NCBI RefSeq assembly: GCF_013141725.1
Contig: NZ_WHNZ01000045.1
Span: forward strand, 186,001-250,000
Direction: 5' to 3'
Length of the DNA: 64,000 bases
Source: Paenibacillus planticolens
GTDB lineage: Bacteria; Bacillota; Bacilli; Paenibacillales; NBRC-103111
Part shown: piece by piece, positions 26,054-35,066 of the stretch
How positions within the stretch are numbered: the first letter of the stretch is position 1
How the letters are laid out: every line of letters starts with the position of its first letter
Position numbers and translations under genes: made by a program
The notes under the pieces: model-generated
Told to the model about the DNA's origin: nothing
The model's database searches: none
What the model saw: the letters and a program-made list of their open reading frames with translations, nothing else

Positions 26054-26728
26054 ATGAACATCCTAATTATTGAAGACGATTCCAGCATCCAAATGCTGCT
26101 CAAATTAAGCCTTGAAGTTGAAGGCTTCCATCCTATGGTAGCCGGCACCATCGCTTCCGGTCTCGACGCGCTCGCTGCTCAGCCTATCGATTTAATCCTG
26201 CTCGATCTGATGCTGCCCGATCAGTCCGGCTTTGAGCTTTTGAAAACGCTTCAGCAATCCTACAAAGAAATTCCTGTCATCGTGCTGACGGCGAAGAACG
26301 AAATGAACGACAAAATACTGGGCTTTCAGCTCGGCGCTGACGATTATTTGACCAAGCCCTTTGAGACGAGGGAGCTTATCCTGCGAATTCGCGCGGTCAT
26401 GCGCCGAATAACACCGGATACAACGGCGCAAGCGGCCGATGTCCTGCAAGCTGGCGTCATTGAAATGGACCGCACCGAGCGATCTTTGAAAGTGGCCGGC
26501 CAACTGATCAAAACGACGAGCAAGGAGTTCGATTTCCTCTGGCTGCTGTGCAAAAATCCGAAGAAAGTGTTCACGCGGGAGCACATTCTGGATCAGGTGT
26601 GGGGATTCGAGTACTACGGTCAAACGCGTTCCGTCGATATGATGGTGAATCGGCTGCGCGAGAAAATCAAACCCTACGATCATGTGCTGGCCACGGTTCA
26701 CGGGATGGGCTACAAGCTGGAGGTTTAA
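26054..26728 (+). CDS. OmpR/PhoB-family response regulator
   Basis: 224 aa from Met 26054 (GGAAAGGAA upstream). Receiver with IIEDD, phospho-Asp in LILLDLMLPDQSG, Thr in VLTAKN and Lys in DYLTKPFE; C-terminal winged helix (EFDFLWLLCKNPKKVFTREHILDQVWG, RSVDMMVNRLREKI). Followed after 3 bases by its kinase. The same operon continues into an ABC importer, its probable target. Confidence 0.96.
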   Translation: MNILIIEDDSSIQMLLKLSLEVEGFHPMVAGTIASGLDALAAQPIDLILLDLMLPDQSGFELLKTLQQSYKEIPVIVLTAKNEMNDKILGFQLGADDYLTKPFETRELILRIRAVMRRITPDTTAQAADVLQAGVIEMDRTERSLKVAGQLIKTTSKEFDFLWLLCKNPKKVFTREHILDQVWGFEYYGQTRSVDMMVNRLREKIKPYDHVLATVHGMGYKLEV

Positions 26729-26731
26729 GCC

Positions 26732-28168
26732 ATGAAGCTGCGCAATAAGCTGTTCATTCAGCACACGATTACGATCATCATGCTGCTGGCCGCGATGTAT
26801 GTGGTCGTGAACTACACGCTGAGCAAAAGTATGATTGAGCGGGATACGCAGACGCTGGGTCAATATTACGACCTGCACCGCATCGAGGCGCTCAAAATAG
26901 TGAACGATAAGAAAATCAGCATCGAACAGCTTTTTTCCGGGACGTATGCCCCGCTTATCGCCTCTCATCTGGCCGCCAACAGCAACTTCCAAGTGCAGCT
27001 GTTTGACCCGGAAGGCACGATTATTGGTGACAGCGGGAACAAAGAGGACTTGATGAAGCGGAGCGATATCGACGCCGCACTCGCAGGGCAAACCGCGACC
27101 GTCATTACGGAAGGCGAGAACAGCAAAATACTCATCTATGCCTCGCCCTTCCTGTACGAAGGCAAGATTGTAGGCGGGTTCCGCTACTTGCTTGATCTGA
27201 ACAAACATGAGGAGACCCTTTCCGCCATGCGGACTTGGTTTATTGCCGTCGCACTAGGCTGCCTGCTCGTTGCCCTGCTTGCCAGCTATTCGTTCTCCTT
27301 CTTCATCATGCAGCCGCTGCATGCCTTGCAGCAAGCCTTAAAGCTGGTGACCGTCGGGGATTTCAGCCGGAAAATTACGGTCCGCAGCCAAGATGAGGTG
27401 CGGGAACTGGCCGATGACTTCAATCAAATGTCAGAAGCGCTGCAAGAGCATATCGAGCTGCTCCATTATGAGCAGAGCAAGCAGAAAAAGTTTTACGATA
27501 ATGTGACCCATGAACTCAAAACGCCGCTAACGTCCATCATCGGTTTCTCCGATCTCATTGATAAAATGGAGCGCATCGACGATATTCGAACATGCAATGT
27601 TTACATCCGTAAAGAAAGCACACGACTGCTGCAAATGGTCGAAGAGCTGCTGCAATCCTCCCTCAAAGGCGACGAGGCTTGGCGGGTGCAGGTCGAACGG
27701 GCGGATTTGGCCGCGATCCTGACGGATAGCCTGCGCATTCTGGAGCCTACGCTGCACAAATCTGCGATTACGACTGCTGTGCATGTGGAACCTTGCGAGG
27801 TGTACATGGATCCGAAAAGAACGCAGCAGGTCTTGTTCAACGTCATCGAGAATGCGATCAAGCACAGCGAATGCACGCAGCTGAACGTGCGGCTGGAACA
27901 GCAGGAATATCAATGTCTCGTGCGCATTACCGATAACGGCAAAGGCATGGGCGAGGATGAAGCAAGCACGCTGTTTCTTCCGTCCGGCCGGAAAGCGGAA
28001 CGTCCGGTATCGGCCCATTCGCACGGGCTCGGACTGCTGCTCTGCAAGCAATTGATGGAGCTGCAGGGCGGCGACATCACCGTACACAGCCGCGAGGGAA
28101 GCGGTACGGAAGTCATTTTGAGCTTCCAAATGGAGCCTGTTCATGCACAAAGTCTGTTACAAAATTGA
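26732..28168 (+). CDS. sensor histidine kinase (HAMP-HisKA-HATPase)
   Basis: 478 aa. Two membrane helices (~10-30 and 165-190) enclose an extracellular sensor of ~135 residues; then HAMP, HisKA with phospho-His in VTHELKTPLTSIIGF, and HATPase_c (VIENAIKHSE, DNGKGMGEDEA, HGLGLLLCKQLMELQGG). Cognate partner of the upstream OmpR-type regulator. The ligand is unknown; the downstream importer suggests it senses availability of that transporter's substrate. Confidence 0.95.
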   Translation: MKLRNKLFIQHTITIIMLLAAMYVVVNYTLSKSMIERDTQTLGQYYDLHRIEALKIVNDKKISIEQLFSGTYAPLIASHLAANSNFQVQLFDPEGTIIGDSGNKEDLMKRSDIDAALAGQTATVITEGENSKILIYASPFLYEGKIVGGFRYLLDLNKHEETLSAMRTWFIAVALGCLLVALLASYSFSFFIMQPLHALQQALKLVTVGDFSRKITVRSQDEVRELADDFNQMSEALQEHIELLHYEQSKQKKFYDNVTHELKTPLTSIIGFSDLIDKMERIDDIRTCNVYIRKESTRLLQMVEELLQSSLKGDEAWRVQVERADLAAILTDSLRILEPTLHKSAITTAVHVEPCEVYMDPKRTQQVLFNVIENAIKHSECTQLNVRLEQQEYQCLVRITDNGKGMGEDEASTLFLPSGRKAERPVSAHSHGLGLLLCKQLMELQGGDITVHSREGSGTEVILSFQMEPVHAQSLLQN

Positions 28169-28211
28169 TACAAATCGATGATTTTTCTGAGATAAAAGGA
28201 GAGTAATCTAC

Positions 28212-28997
28212 ATGCAAGAGGAGAAGAAAGGGCTTTCATGGTTGCGTCTTATCTTATTGCAAATCGTGATCGGTTGTACGTTGATCGGCATTTTTGCCTA
28301 TGTTTTCAGAATCGGCGTCGACGAGGTACATACGGTTACGAAGGATCCAAACAGCCGCGACATGTTCGACGGCGTTCCCATGAGCATGAATGTCACGTAC
28401 CCGGGCATCGGAACCATCACGATTGATGATCCCAAAGAGCTGATCGCGTGGAAAGCATCGTTCACCCGTTTATTGAACGGAGGCGGGCAGCCCACTCGTG
28501 CAAACGCTTCACGGCTGCTGCTGACAGGCTCAATGGCTTACTTGGATCAGGAGGATGTACCCTTCCAAATCGGGACCAGCGGCTTTCGCTTCGGCAGTGA
28601 TATGGTGAATTCGCTGGAAATTAGCGCGGAGATCCGCAAGCTGCAAAATATGCTGATCGACAAAACGCTCACCGCAGAAACCGTCGGCAGCGTGATCGCG
28701 AACCCGGCCCATCAAGTATTCCGTTTGCAGGACGGCGTTCTCACCGCGTTACTGGGTGCCGATCGGGCTGCGCTAACGGCACAGATGCGAACGGCGGTCC
28801 GGCTGATCGATTTCAGCCACTTTGACTTCATGGCGGAGCGCCCGAGCGCCCACTATGTCGTGCAGTTAACGGACGAAGCCGCGAGCGGGAAGCATTGGCT
28901 GCATGTCGATCTCTATGACAACGCTTACTTCATCGTGTTTGATTTGCTGGATGAAACCAACCATAAAGCCTATTTCAAATTAAGTGACGCCTCCTAA
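28212..28997 (+). CDS. membrane-anchored protein of unknown function
   Basis: 261 aa with a good ribosome site (AAAGGAGAG). One N-terminal membrane helix (LRLILLQIVIGCTLIGIFAYVF) and an extracytoplasmic domain of ~220 residues with no motif I can assign. It may belong to the DUF3919 family, but I am not certain. It sits between the kinase and the first binding-protein gene, so it is probably an accessory to sensing or transport. Confidence 0.75.
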   Translation: MQEEKKGLSWLRLILLQIVIGCTLIGIFAYVFRIGVDEVHTVTKDPNSRDMFDGVPMSMNVTYPGIGTITIDDPKELIAWKASFTRLLNGGGQPTRANASRLLLTGSMAYLDQEDVPFQIGTSGFRFGSDMVNSLEISAEIRKLQNMLIDKTLTAETVGSVIANPAHQVFRLQDGVLTALLGADRAALTAQMRTAVRLIDFSHFDFMAERPSAHYVVQLTDEAASGKHWLHVDLYDNAYFIVFDLLDETNHKAYFKLSDAS

Positions 28998-29021
28998 CCT
29001 ATCGAGGGGATGGTTGATGAA

Positions 29022-30056
29022 ATGGCTAGAAAAAAAAGTAACAGCTCCGTTCTAATCTTATCCGCTATTGTTGTCGTGCTTATAGCAGGATTCTTCCTGT
29101 ACAAGTCCGGTGTTTTCGGCGGGAAAGCGAAAGGCAAAATTACCGTGTATTCCATTTTCCAAGAAGAAGAAGCGCGCAAGATCTTGGATAAATTCAAGGC
29201 AGAGACCGGAATCGACTATGATGTTCTTCGCCTGCCGAGCGGTGAAGCCGTGACGCGTGTGCAGAACGAGATGGGCAAACCGCAGGCCGACTTCCTGATG
29301 GGCGGTCCGGCGGATTCGCATGAAGTATTGAAAAAAGCCGGCGCTCTTGAGAGCTACATCTCCACGAACGCCAAAGATATTCCGGACAATATGAAGGATA
29401 AAGAAGGCTTTTGGACCGGTTTTTACCTGAATCCGATTGCTATTGGCATCAACGAGCAGCGCTGGAAAGAGAAATACGCTAGTGCTCCTTATCCGCAGAC
29501 GTTCCAAGAGCTGCTTGATCCGAAATTCAAAGGCGAAATCGGCATGTCCGACCCGGCAACTTCCGGTACTGCCTATACGGCTGTAGCCTCCCTTGCGCAA
29601 GTGTGGGGCAAAGATAAAATGCTGGATTATGTGGCGAAACTGCTTCCGAACCTGAAAGAGAGACCGAAATCCGGTATCGAGCCGATTCAGAAAGCGGCCA
29701 AAGGCGAGTACACGATCGGCATCACCTTCCTGGGCGACCAACTGAAAATGAAAAATCAGGGCAGCCCGATTATTTCCATCGTTCCGGAAGCAGCAGGCTA
29801 TGAAGTTGGCGGACTTGCCATTGTCAAAGGCGGCGCAAACACCGCTGGCGCCAAGAAACTTATGGATTTCATGCTAACGAATGAACCGGGACTTCTTTAC
29901 ACCGAATCGGCTTTCGCAAGCTCCGTGAAACCTACCGTACCGATCCCTAAAGGCGGTATCGACATCAAAACAACGAAATACAATACGACCTACAGTCTGT
30001 GGAAAGCTGCCGAGCAGCGCAAAGAGCTACAGGACGCGCTCAAGAACCTCAAATAA
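29022..30056 (+). CDS. membrane-anchored ferric/phosphonate-type ABC binding protein
   Basis: About 344 aa. The start Met 29022 is preferred because the GAGGGG site lies directly against the upstream in-frame ATG at 29010. A single N-terminal helix (VLILSAIVVVLIAGFFLY) has no lipobox Cys, so the protein is probably held by an uncleaved anchor. The fold is that of AfuA/FutA/PhnS-like binding proteins (SGEAVTRVQNEMGKPQADFLMGGPADS, SDPATSGTAYTAVASLAQ). The paired Tyr of true ferric-binding proteins is not evident, so iron as ligand is doubtful. A paralogue is encoded at 32985. Confidence 0.85.
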   Translation: MARKKSNSSVLILSAIVVVLIAGFFLYKSGVFGGKAKGKITVYSIFQEEEARKILDKFKAETGIDYDVLRLPSGEAVTRVQNEMGKPQADFLMGGPADSHEVLKKAGALESYISTNAKDIPDNMKDKEGFWTGFYLNPIAIGINEQRWKEKYASAPYPQTFQELLDPKFKGEIGMSDPATSGTAYTAVASLAQVWGKDKMLDYVAKLLPNLKERPKSGIEPIQKAAKGEYTIGITFLGDQLKMKNQGSPIISIVPEAAGYEVGGLAIVKGGANTAGAKKLMDFMLTNEPGLLYTESAFASSVKPTVPIPKGGIDIKTTKYNTTYSLWKAAEQRKELQDALKNLK

Positions 30057-30069
30057 GAAAGCGTTTCCA
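30056..30069 (+). promoter_or_regulatory. possible cre-like site
   Basis: AGAAAGCGTTTCCA matches the CcpA consensus with one mismatch at its first base, at the end of the binding-protein gene and just before the hairpin at 30070. Its mid-operon position makes it uncertain. Confidence 0.25.
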
Positions 30070-30106
30070 GGGCATTGGAATCCGTAGGCTCTACGGACCA
30101 ATGCCC
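30070..30106 (+). other. intercistronic stem-loop in the ABC importer operon
   Basis: GGGCATTG pairs with CAATGCCC and TCCGTAG with CTACGGA, with a small internal loop and a 3-base apical loop. No U-tract follows. Its position between the binding-protein and permease genes fits message stabilisation or partial termination favouring the binding protein. Confidence 0.7.
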
Positions 30107-30145
30107 GCCTAAACAATGAATGTGGAAGGCGGTCGTGAGCCCCTT

Positions 30146-31804
30146 ATGATCATAGAAAAAAAAGGCATGGGCACCTCGGTCAGCAAGCTGGTGAAAGATC
30201 CCTCCTCGCTGATTCTCGTACTCATCAGTTTCGCCGTTCTCTGTCTCTTCGTCATTTATCCGCTCATTTACGTCATTGCCCTTCCGGGAGCGACGGATTG
30301 GACGACGTTTTTCAGCAAAAGCCGCTATGGCACCGCCCTGCTGAACACAGTCGTCAGCTCCTCCCTCTCGGCGCTAACCGCTACGGTTTGCGGTTTTATT
30401 TATGCCTATTCGATTCATTACAGCAACATTGTGGGGAAAAAGTTTTTCCGCTTTATCGCTTTTCTCCCGATTCTCGCGCCGTCCGTTATGACGGGCCTTG
30501 CCTTCCTGCTGCTATTCGGCAGAGGCGGCATGGTATCGCAAACGCTCAAAGCCTGGTTTAACGTCGAGCTCGACTTATACGGCTTGCCCGGTCTCTGGAT
30601 CGTTCAGACGATCTCGTATTTCCCATTAGCCTACATGACCATTACCGGCGTCCTGCGCTCCATTTCGCCCAACCTGGAAATTGCCGCCCAGAACCTAGGC
30701 GCACGCGGCTTCAAGCTTTTCCGCACCATCACGTTCAAATTAGCGCTCCCCGGTGTTATCAACGCCTTCCTGCTTGTGGCGATCAATTGCTTTGCCGACT
30801 TCGGCAATCCCAAGCTGATCGGGGGCAATTACTCCCTTTTGGCTGTTGAAATTTACGGAGAAATCATTAATAACGAACCGGGACTCGCGTCCGTCATGGG
30901 CGTCGTTCTGGTGATTCCCGCCCTGTTGGTTTTCGTTATTCAAAGCAAGCTGCTGTCCAAGGGCTCCTATTCCACCATTACCGGAAAGCCCGTTTCCGGC
31001 TTAAACCGGGTGAAGACGTCCCGCAATACGGACATCCTTCTGTTTATTTTCAACAGCATCATGGCGCTCTTCATCCTGTCGATGTTCGCCATCACCATCT
31101 TGTTCGCTTTCACGAAAAACTTCGGGCGGGACAACACATTTACACTGAGTCATATGGCTAAAATGGTGTTCAACCCCTCCAGCCCCGCTGTTCTCAACAG
31201 CTTGGTGCTGTCGCTCATCGCTTCAATTCTAGCCGTCGGTTTCGCCCTCGTGCTGGCTTATGTCGTCGTACGCAAGCCTTTTCCGGGCAAAAAAATGCTC
31301 GATTTCACCGCCGTCCTGCCGATCGCTCTTCCGGGCACCTTCGTGGGTCTAGCCTTGATCGTCGCTTTCAGCAACGGACCGATTATGCTGCAAGGCTCCG
31401 CCGTCTTGATTATCGTGGCCATGCTGCTGAAACAGATGCCCGTCGGGTACCGGGGGCTCACCGCTTCCTTCAAGCAGGTGGACAAATCTATCGAGGAAGC
31501 CGCAACGAATCTCGGTGCGGACAGCCGCCGCACGCTGACGACCATCGTGTTTCCGATGCTGCAAAAGACCATTGTCGCCAACTTCGTCTACGCATTTATG
31601 AAAAATATGAACACCTTAAGCACCATCGTCTTTCTGATTACGCCCAAATGGGTCGTGGCCGCCGTATCGATCTTCAACTATGCAGAGACCGGAACCTACT
31701 ACTGGGCTGCCGCTGTTGCCGTCGGTTTGATGGGAACAACACTGGCTACGCTCGGTGTGATGAAGCTCATTTTCCGCTCGAAAGTGAAAATATTTGATTT
31801 CTAA
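30146..31804 (+). CDS. fused two-domain ABC permease (FbpB/AfuB type)
   Basis: About 552 aa. Two homologous membrane halves in one chain, about 12 helices, each with an EAA loop (LEIAAQNLGARGFKLFRTITFKLALPG and IEEAATNLGADSRRTLTTIVFPML). This architecture is typical of ferric iron, 2-aminoethylphosphonate and phosphoglycerate importers. The start is uncertain: Met 30146 has GGAAGGCGG about 14 bases upstream; an in-frame ATG at 30116 has no site. Confidence 0.92.
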   Translation: MIIEKKGMGTSVSKLVKDPSSLILVLISFAVLCLFVIYPLIYVIALPGATDWTTFFSKSRYGTALLNTVVSSSLSALTATVCGFIYAYSIHYSNIVGKKFFRFIAFLPILAPSVMTGLAFLLLFGRGGMVSQTLKAWFNVELDLYGLPGLWIVQTISYFPLAYMTITGVLRSISPNLEIAAQNLGARGFKLFRTITFKLALPGVINAFLLVAINCFADFGNPKLIGGNYSLLAVEIYGEIINNEPGLASVMGVVLVIPALLVFVIQSKLLSKGSYSTITGKPVSGLNRVKTSRNTDILLFIFNSIMALFILSMFAITILFAFTKNFGRDNTFTLSHMAKMVFNPSSPAVLNSLVLSLIASILAVGFALVLAYVVVRKPFPGKKMLDFTAVLPIALPGTFVGLALIVAFSNGPIMLQGSAVLIIVAMLLKQMPVGYRGLTASFKQVDKSIEEAATNLGADSRRTLTTIVFPMLQKTIVANFVYAFMKNMNTLSTIVFLITPKWVVAAVSIFNYAETGTYYWAAAVAVGLMGTTLATLGVMKLIFRSKVKIFDF

Positions 31805-31818
31805 ACAAGGAGTGAGTG

Positions 31819-32901
31819 ATGATGAGTTCACAAGTTTTGTTGGATTTAAAAAATGTCAGTAAAGTGTTCGGCAGCAATCACGTACTCAAACAGATCGATT
31901 TGCAAATCGAACGCGGTAAATTCATTACCTTCCTCGGACCGAGCGGATGCGGAAAAACGACACTGCTGCGCTCCATTGCAGGCTTTTATACGATAGATGA
32001 GGGTGAGATTAAAATTGACGGGCAGCTCGTCAACGATCTGCCTCCCTACAAACGCGGAACGCCAATGGTGTTCCAGGAGTATGCTCTGTTCCCGCACATG
32101 ACCGTGTTCGATAATGTCGCATACGGACTGGACATCCAGAAACGCCCAGAAGCGGAAGTGCAAGAACGCGTGAAGACCGCTATGGCCAAGGTGAAGCTTA
32201 CAGGCCTGGAAGAGCGCTATCCGCACGAGATGTCTGGGGGGCAGCAGCAGCGGGTGGCGATGGCTCGCGCCCTGGTCATGAACTCGCCGATCATTCTGCT
32301 GGATGAGCCGCTCAGTAATTTGGATGCGAAGCTGCGCGAAGAAGTTCGCGTGGAATTGCGAAGCATTCAGCAAGAGCTTGGTCTTACGGTGATCTACGTT
32401 ACCCATGACCAGCTGGAAGCCTTGTCGATGTCCGACTCCATCGTTGTCTTTAATAAAGGCGCGATTGATCAGTACGGCACGCCGCATGAGATTTACTATA
32501 AGCCTCGCACGCCTTATGTGGCCGACTTTATCGGTACGACCAATTTCGTCGATGCCGTTGTCCGCGAGTTTGCGAATGGCAAAGCTACCGTTGATTATGG
32601 CATTAGCGGCCTCACAGCGAGCGTGACGACGGATGAAGCCGTGGCGCCTGGTGAAAAAGTGCTGCTCAGCATTCGTCCTGAATCGATGCGAATCAATGCA
32701 CCGGAGGCCGGGAGCTTCCTCGTTAAAGGGTTCGTGAAATCCTCGATGTTCCTCGGCGAGAAAGAGCGGTATTTTATTCTGGATGATAATATGAAAGAAT
32801 GGATTGTCGATGCGTATGACATCGGGTTAACCAGATATCAAGGGAATGTCACGATCCGTGCAGCCGAAGATAAAATTCATCTGATTAAGATTAGACAATA
32901 G
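31819..32901 (+). CDS. ABC importer ATPase (FbpC/PotA type)
   Basis: About 360 aa. Walker A GPSGCGKTT, Q-loop VFQEYALFPH, signature MSGGQQQRVAMARAL, Walker B IILLDEPLSNLD, H-loop YVTHDQ, and a C-terminal TOBE region. AAGGAG upstream serves one of three consecutive start codons (31816, 31819, 31822). Energises the fused permease encoded 14 bases upstream. Confidence 0.95.
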   Translation: MMSSQVLLDLKNVSKVFGSNHVLKQIDLQIERGKFITFLGPSGCGKTTLLRSIAGFYTIDEGEIKIDGQLVNDLPPYKRGTPMVFQEYALFPHMTVFDNVAYGLDIQKRPEAEVQERVKTAMAKVKLTGLEERYPHEMSGGQQQRVAMARALVMNSPIILLDEPLSNLDAKLREEVRVELRSIQQELGLTVIYVTHDQLEALSMSDSIVVFNKGAIDQYGTPHEIYYKPRTPYVADFIGTTNFVDAVVREFANGKATVDYGISGLTASVTTDEAVAPGEKVLLSIRPESMRINAPEAGSFLVKGFVKSSMFLGEKERYFILDDNMKEWIVDAYDIGLTRYQGNVTIRAAEDKIHLIKIRQ

Positions 32902-32935
32902 GACACACAGACAACAGACAACTAGCATGGGCTGA

Positions 32936-32961
32936 AAAGGGAACTTTGGTTTCCTTTTTTG
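32936..32961 (+). terminator. weak terminator-like hairpin before the second binding-protein gene
   Basis: AAGGGAAC..GGTTTCCTT with a 3-base loop, followed by TTTTT. It could partly reduce read-through into the last gene of the operon. Confidence 0.4.
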
Positions 32962-32984
32962 GCTGTTCAGGAGGGATTTGCATC

Positions 32985-33995
32985 ATGTGGAAAAAAGGGC
33001 TGCTCATCCTCATCGTAGGAATTGGAATCTTCCTTGGCTTTCGCGTGCTCGAGGAAAAGAAAAGCAACCAGCCGCTCAAAGTTTACGTGATCTTTCAGGA
33101 AGATGCCGGACGTATTCTGATGGAAACGTTCAAGAAAAAAACGGACCAGCCGTACGATATCATCCGGATGTCGAGCGGCGAAGCCAGCTACCATCTGCTG
33201 ACACTGGGCAAAACCGGGATCGACGTGGTGCTCGGCGGCCCTGCCGATCTGCATGAGCAGCTTAAAAACAAAAGCAAATCCCTCCGCTACTCATCGGCAG
33301 CTGCAGGAGGAATTTCCGCCAAATATAAGGATGCCGACGGCTACTGGACCGGCATGTACATGGGGGCGCTGGCCATTGGCGTGAATCAAACCGTCTGGCA
33401 GCAGGACCCCCAACTGAAGAATCTGCCGCTTCCACAGCGATATGAGGATCTGCTGCGCCCCGAGCTCAAGGGCAAGATCGAGATTCCCGATCCGGAGACG
33501 TCGGGAACCGGTTATACGCTGCTCGCTTCGCTTGCGCAGCAGCGCGGAGACAGCGAAGCGATCGCTCTGATGCAGGCGCTGAAGAAGCAAAGCGCCTCCA
33601 TGACGTTCGCGGGCAACACGAGCGCGCAGCATTTGGCGGAAGGCGAGATGGCGGCGGCCGTCTCCTTCTTAAGCGATCAGCTGCGCTTCAAAAATTCGGG
33701 CTACAACATCTCCTCCTTCATCCCGCCGCAAGCCGGGTGGGAGATCGGCGCCGTGTCGATCCTGAAGGGTGGCAACAACCTGGCGGCCGCCAAGCAGTTG
33801 GTTGATTTTATGCTGTCCCGCGAGGTGCAGACCGACTATATGAACACCGCCTTCTCCTTTCCCGTGGCGCCGGACATTCCGGTGAACCCGCTTCTTGCGC
33901 CGGTGAAGCTGGAGAATCTGCTTGCCACGTACCGCTTTGATCTTGCGGCGCAGCAGCATGAGAAGCTGCTGGCCGCTTGGCGCGCGGCGGAGTAA
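32985..33995 (+). CDS. second membrane-anchored ABC binding protein, paralogue of the 29022 gene
   Basis: 336 aa from Met 32985 (AGGAGGG, 10-base spacing). One N-terminal helix (LLILIVGIGIFLGF) without a lipobox Cys, then the same fold as the 29022 protein, with matching blocks (VYVIFQEDAGRILMETFKKKT, MSSGEASYHLLTLGK, IPDPETSGTGYTLLASLAQQ). Two related, anchored binding proteins flank one permease/ATPase set; one may serve transport and the other sensing for the kinase, which is inference. Its last codons are the first unit of a decayed tandem repeat continuing past the stop. Confidence 0.85.
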   Translation: MWKKGLLILIVGIGIFLGFRVLEEKKSNQPLKVYVIFQEDAGRILMETFKKKTDQPYDIIRMSSGEASYHLLTLGKTGIDVVLGGPADLHEQLKNKSKSLRYSSAAAGGISAKYKDADGYWTGMYMGALAIGVNQTVWQQDPQLKNLPLPQRYEDLLRPELKGKIEIPDPETSGTGYTLLASLAQQRGDSEAIALMQALKKQSASMTFAGNTSAQHLAEGEMAAAVSFLSDQLRFKNSGYNISSFIPPQAGWEIGAVSILKGGNNLAAAKQLVDFMLSREVQTDYMNTAFSFPVAPDIPVNPLLAPVKLENLLATYRFDLAAQQHEKLLAAWRAAE

Positions 33996-34180
33996 CGGCG
34001 GAGTAACGCGGCTTGGCGAGTTCCGGTGCAGCAGCACGAGTAACTGCTGGCCGGATGGCGCGCGGCGGAAAAACGGCAAAGTAGCGGCGGCTTAGCAAGC
34101 TGTGGCGCAGCTGCACGGGAAGCTGCTGGCCGGATGGCGCCCCGGAGGAGTAACGGCAAAGTTACGGCGGCTTGGCGAGT
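33949..34180 (+). repeat. tandem duplication of the 3' end of the binding-protein gene
   Basis: Three units start at 33949, 34026 and 34105 (period 77-79). The first encodes the C-terminus AQQHEKLLAAWRAAE; the second and third carry recognisable but broken versions (QQHE-stop-LLAGWRAAE and a frameshifted copy). High GC, no independent gene. Confidence 0.8.
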
Positions 34181-34236
34181 CTGAACTGTCGTTCGTGCGT
34201 TGGACACTTCGAGTGGCCTTGCGGAACGCAGTTCAG
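34181..34236. other. inverted repeat after the operon
   Basis: CTGAACTG-CGTTCG at the left is complementary to GGAACGCAGTTCAG at the right, loop ~25 bases. No U-tract, so a factor-independent terminator is unlikely, but it could stop 3' exonucleases at the end of the 26054-33995 operon. Confidence 0.5.
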
Positions 34237-34300
34237 TGATGCCTTGGATGCAACCATTTGAGTGCCTAGAGTGTGTTCTCTGCCCAGGCTCATCTCTATG

Positions 34301-34481
34301 TTGTACTTTGTGCAACAATATGGCTGTTAATCGAGCAACATGCTCCTCTATGTTGCAGTTTGTACAACGATTTGGGTTGAAATGGGGGATTTCTTCGTCA
34401 TTTCGACTCAAATGGTTGTATTTTGTACAACGTAGGCGGGATCGCTGAGTAAAAAGCGCTTCTATGTTGTATAAAATACAA
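34301..34481. repeat. family B palindrome tetrad, copy 2
   Basis: Dyads TTGTACTTTGTGCAA, TTGCAGTTTGTACAA, TTGTATTTTGTACAA and TTGTATAAAATACAA start at 34301, 34353, 34416 and 34467: pitch 52, 63, 51. The first, second and fourth are preceded by CTATG; the third is inverted, as in copy 1. No gene in 34240-34550. Confidence 0.8.
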
Positions 34482-34555
34482 CGAAGACTAGACCTTGATG
34501 TGGCCAATGTGTTGTGGCGAAGATGGAAGCCGTCCACTATTTGAAGCGGACCGCA

Positions 34556-35030
34556 CTTACTTACTCCTTCTTACTTACTCACTCTCACTTGCTCCCTCTC
34601 ACTTACTCTCTCTCACTTACTCTCTCTCACTTACTCCCTCTCACTTACTCCCTCTCACTTACTCCCTCTCACTTACTCTCCTCTCACTTACTCTCCTCTC
34701 ACTTACTCTCCTCTCACTTACTCTCCTCTCACTTACTCTCTCTCACTTACTCTCTCTCACTTACTCTCTCTCACCTACTCCCTCACACTTACTCCCTTCT
34801 CACTTACTCTCTCTTACTTACTCCCTCTCACTTACTCTCCCTCACTTACTCTCCCTCACTTACTCTCCCTCACTTACTCTCCCTCACTTACTCCCTCTCA
34901 CTTACTCTCCCTCACTTACTCCCTCTCACTTACTCTCCCTCACTTACTCCCTCTCACTTACCTCTCTTCTCTTACCCCGGCTCCTCTCTTACTCTTACTC
35001 TTACTCTTACTCTTACTCTTACTCTCCCCT
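34556..35030. repeat. CTCTCACTTACTC microsatellite
   Basis: About 420 bases of 13-14-base units (CTCTCACTTACTCC and variants), then six or more CTTACT hexamers at 34983-35022. Frames through it give SLTYSLSLTPSHLLP-type low-complexity peptides and I do not call a gene. It separates the family B and C tetrads of this gap. Confidence 0.92.
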
Positions 35031-35066
35031 CGGCCGCTCCTTCATCCTTTTCTCCTCCCCCATAAT

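Noticed and set aside
24754..28168. DesK/DesR-type control of the desaturase by the neighbouring two-component genes
   Set aside because: The pair is OmpR/EnvZ-like, divergent, and linked instead to the importer operon; DesK/DesR are of another class.
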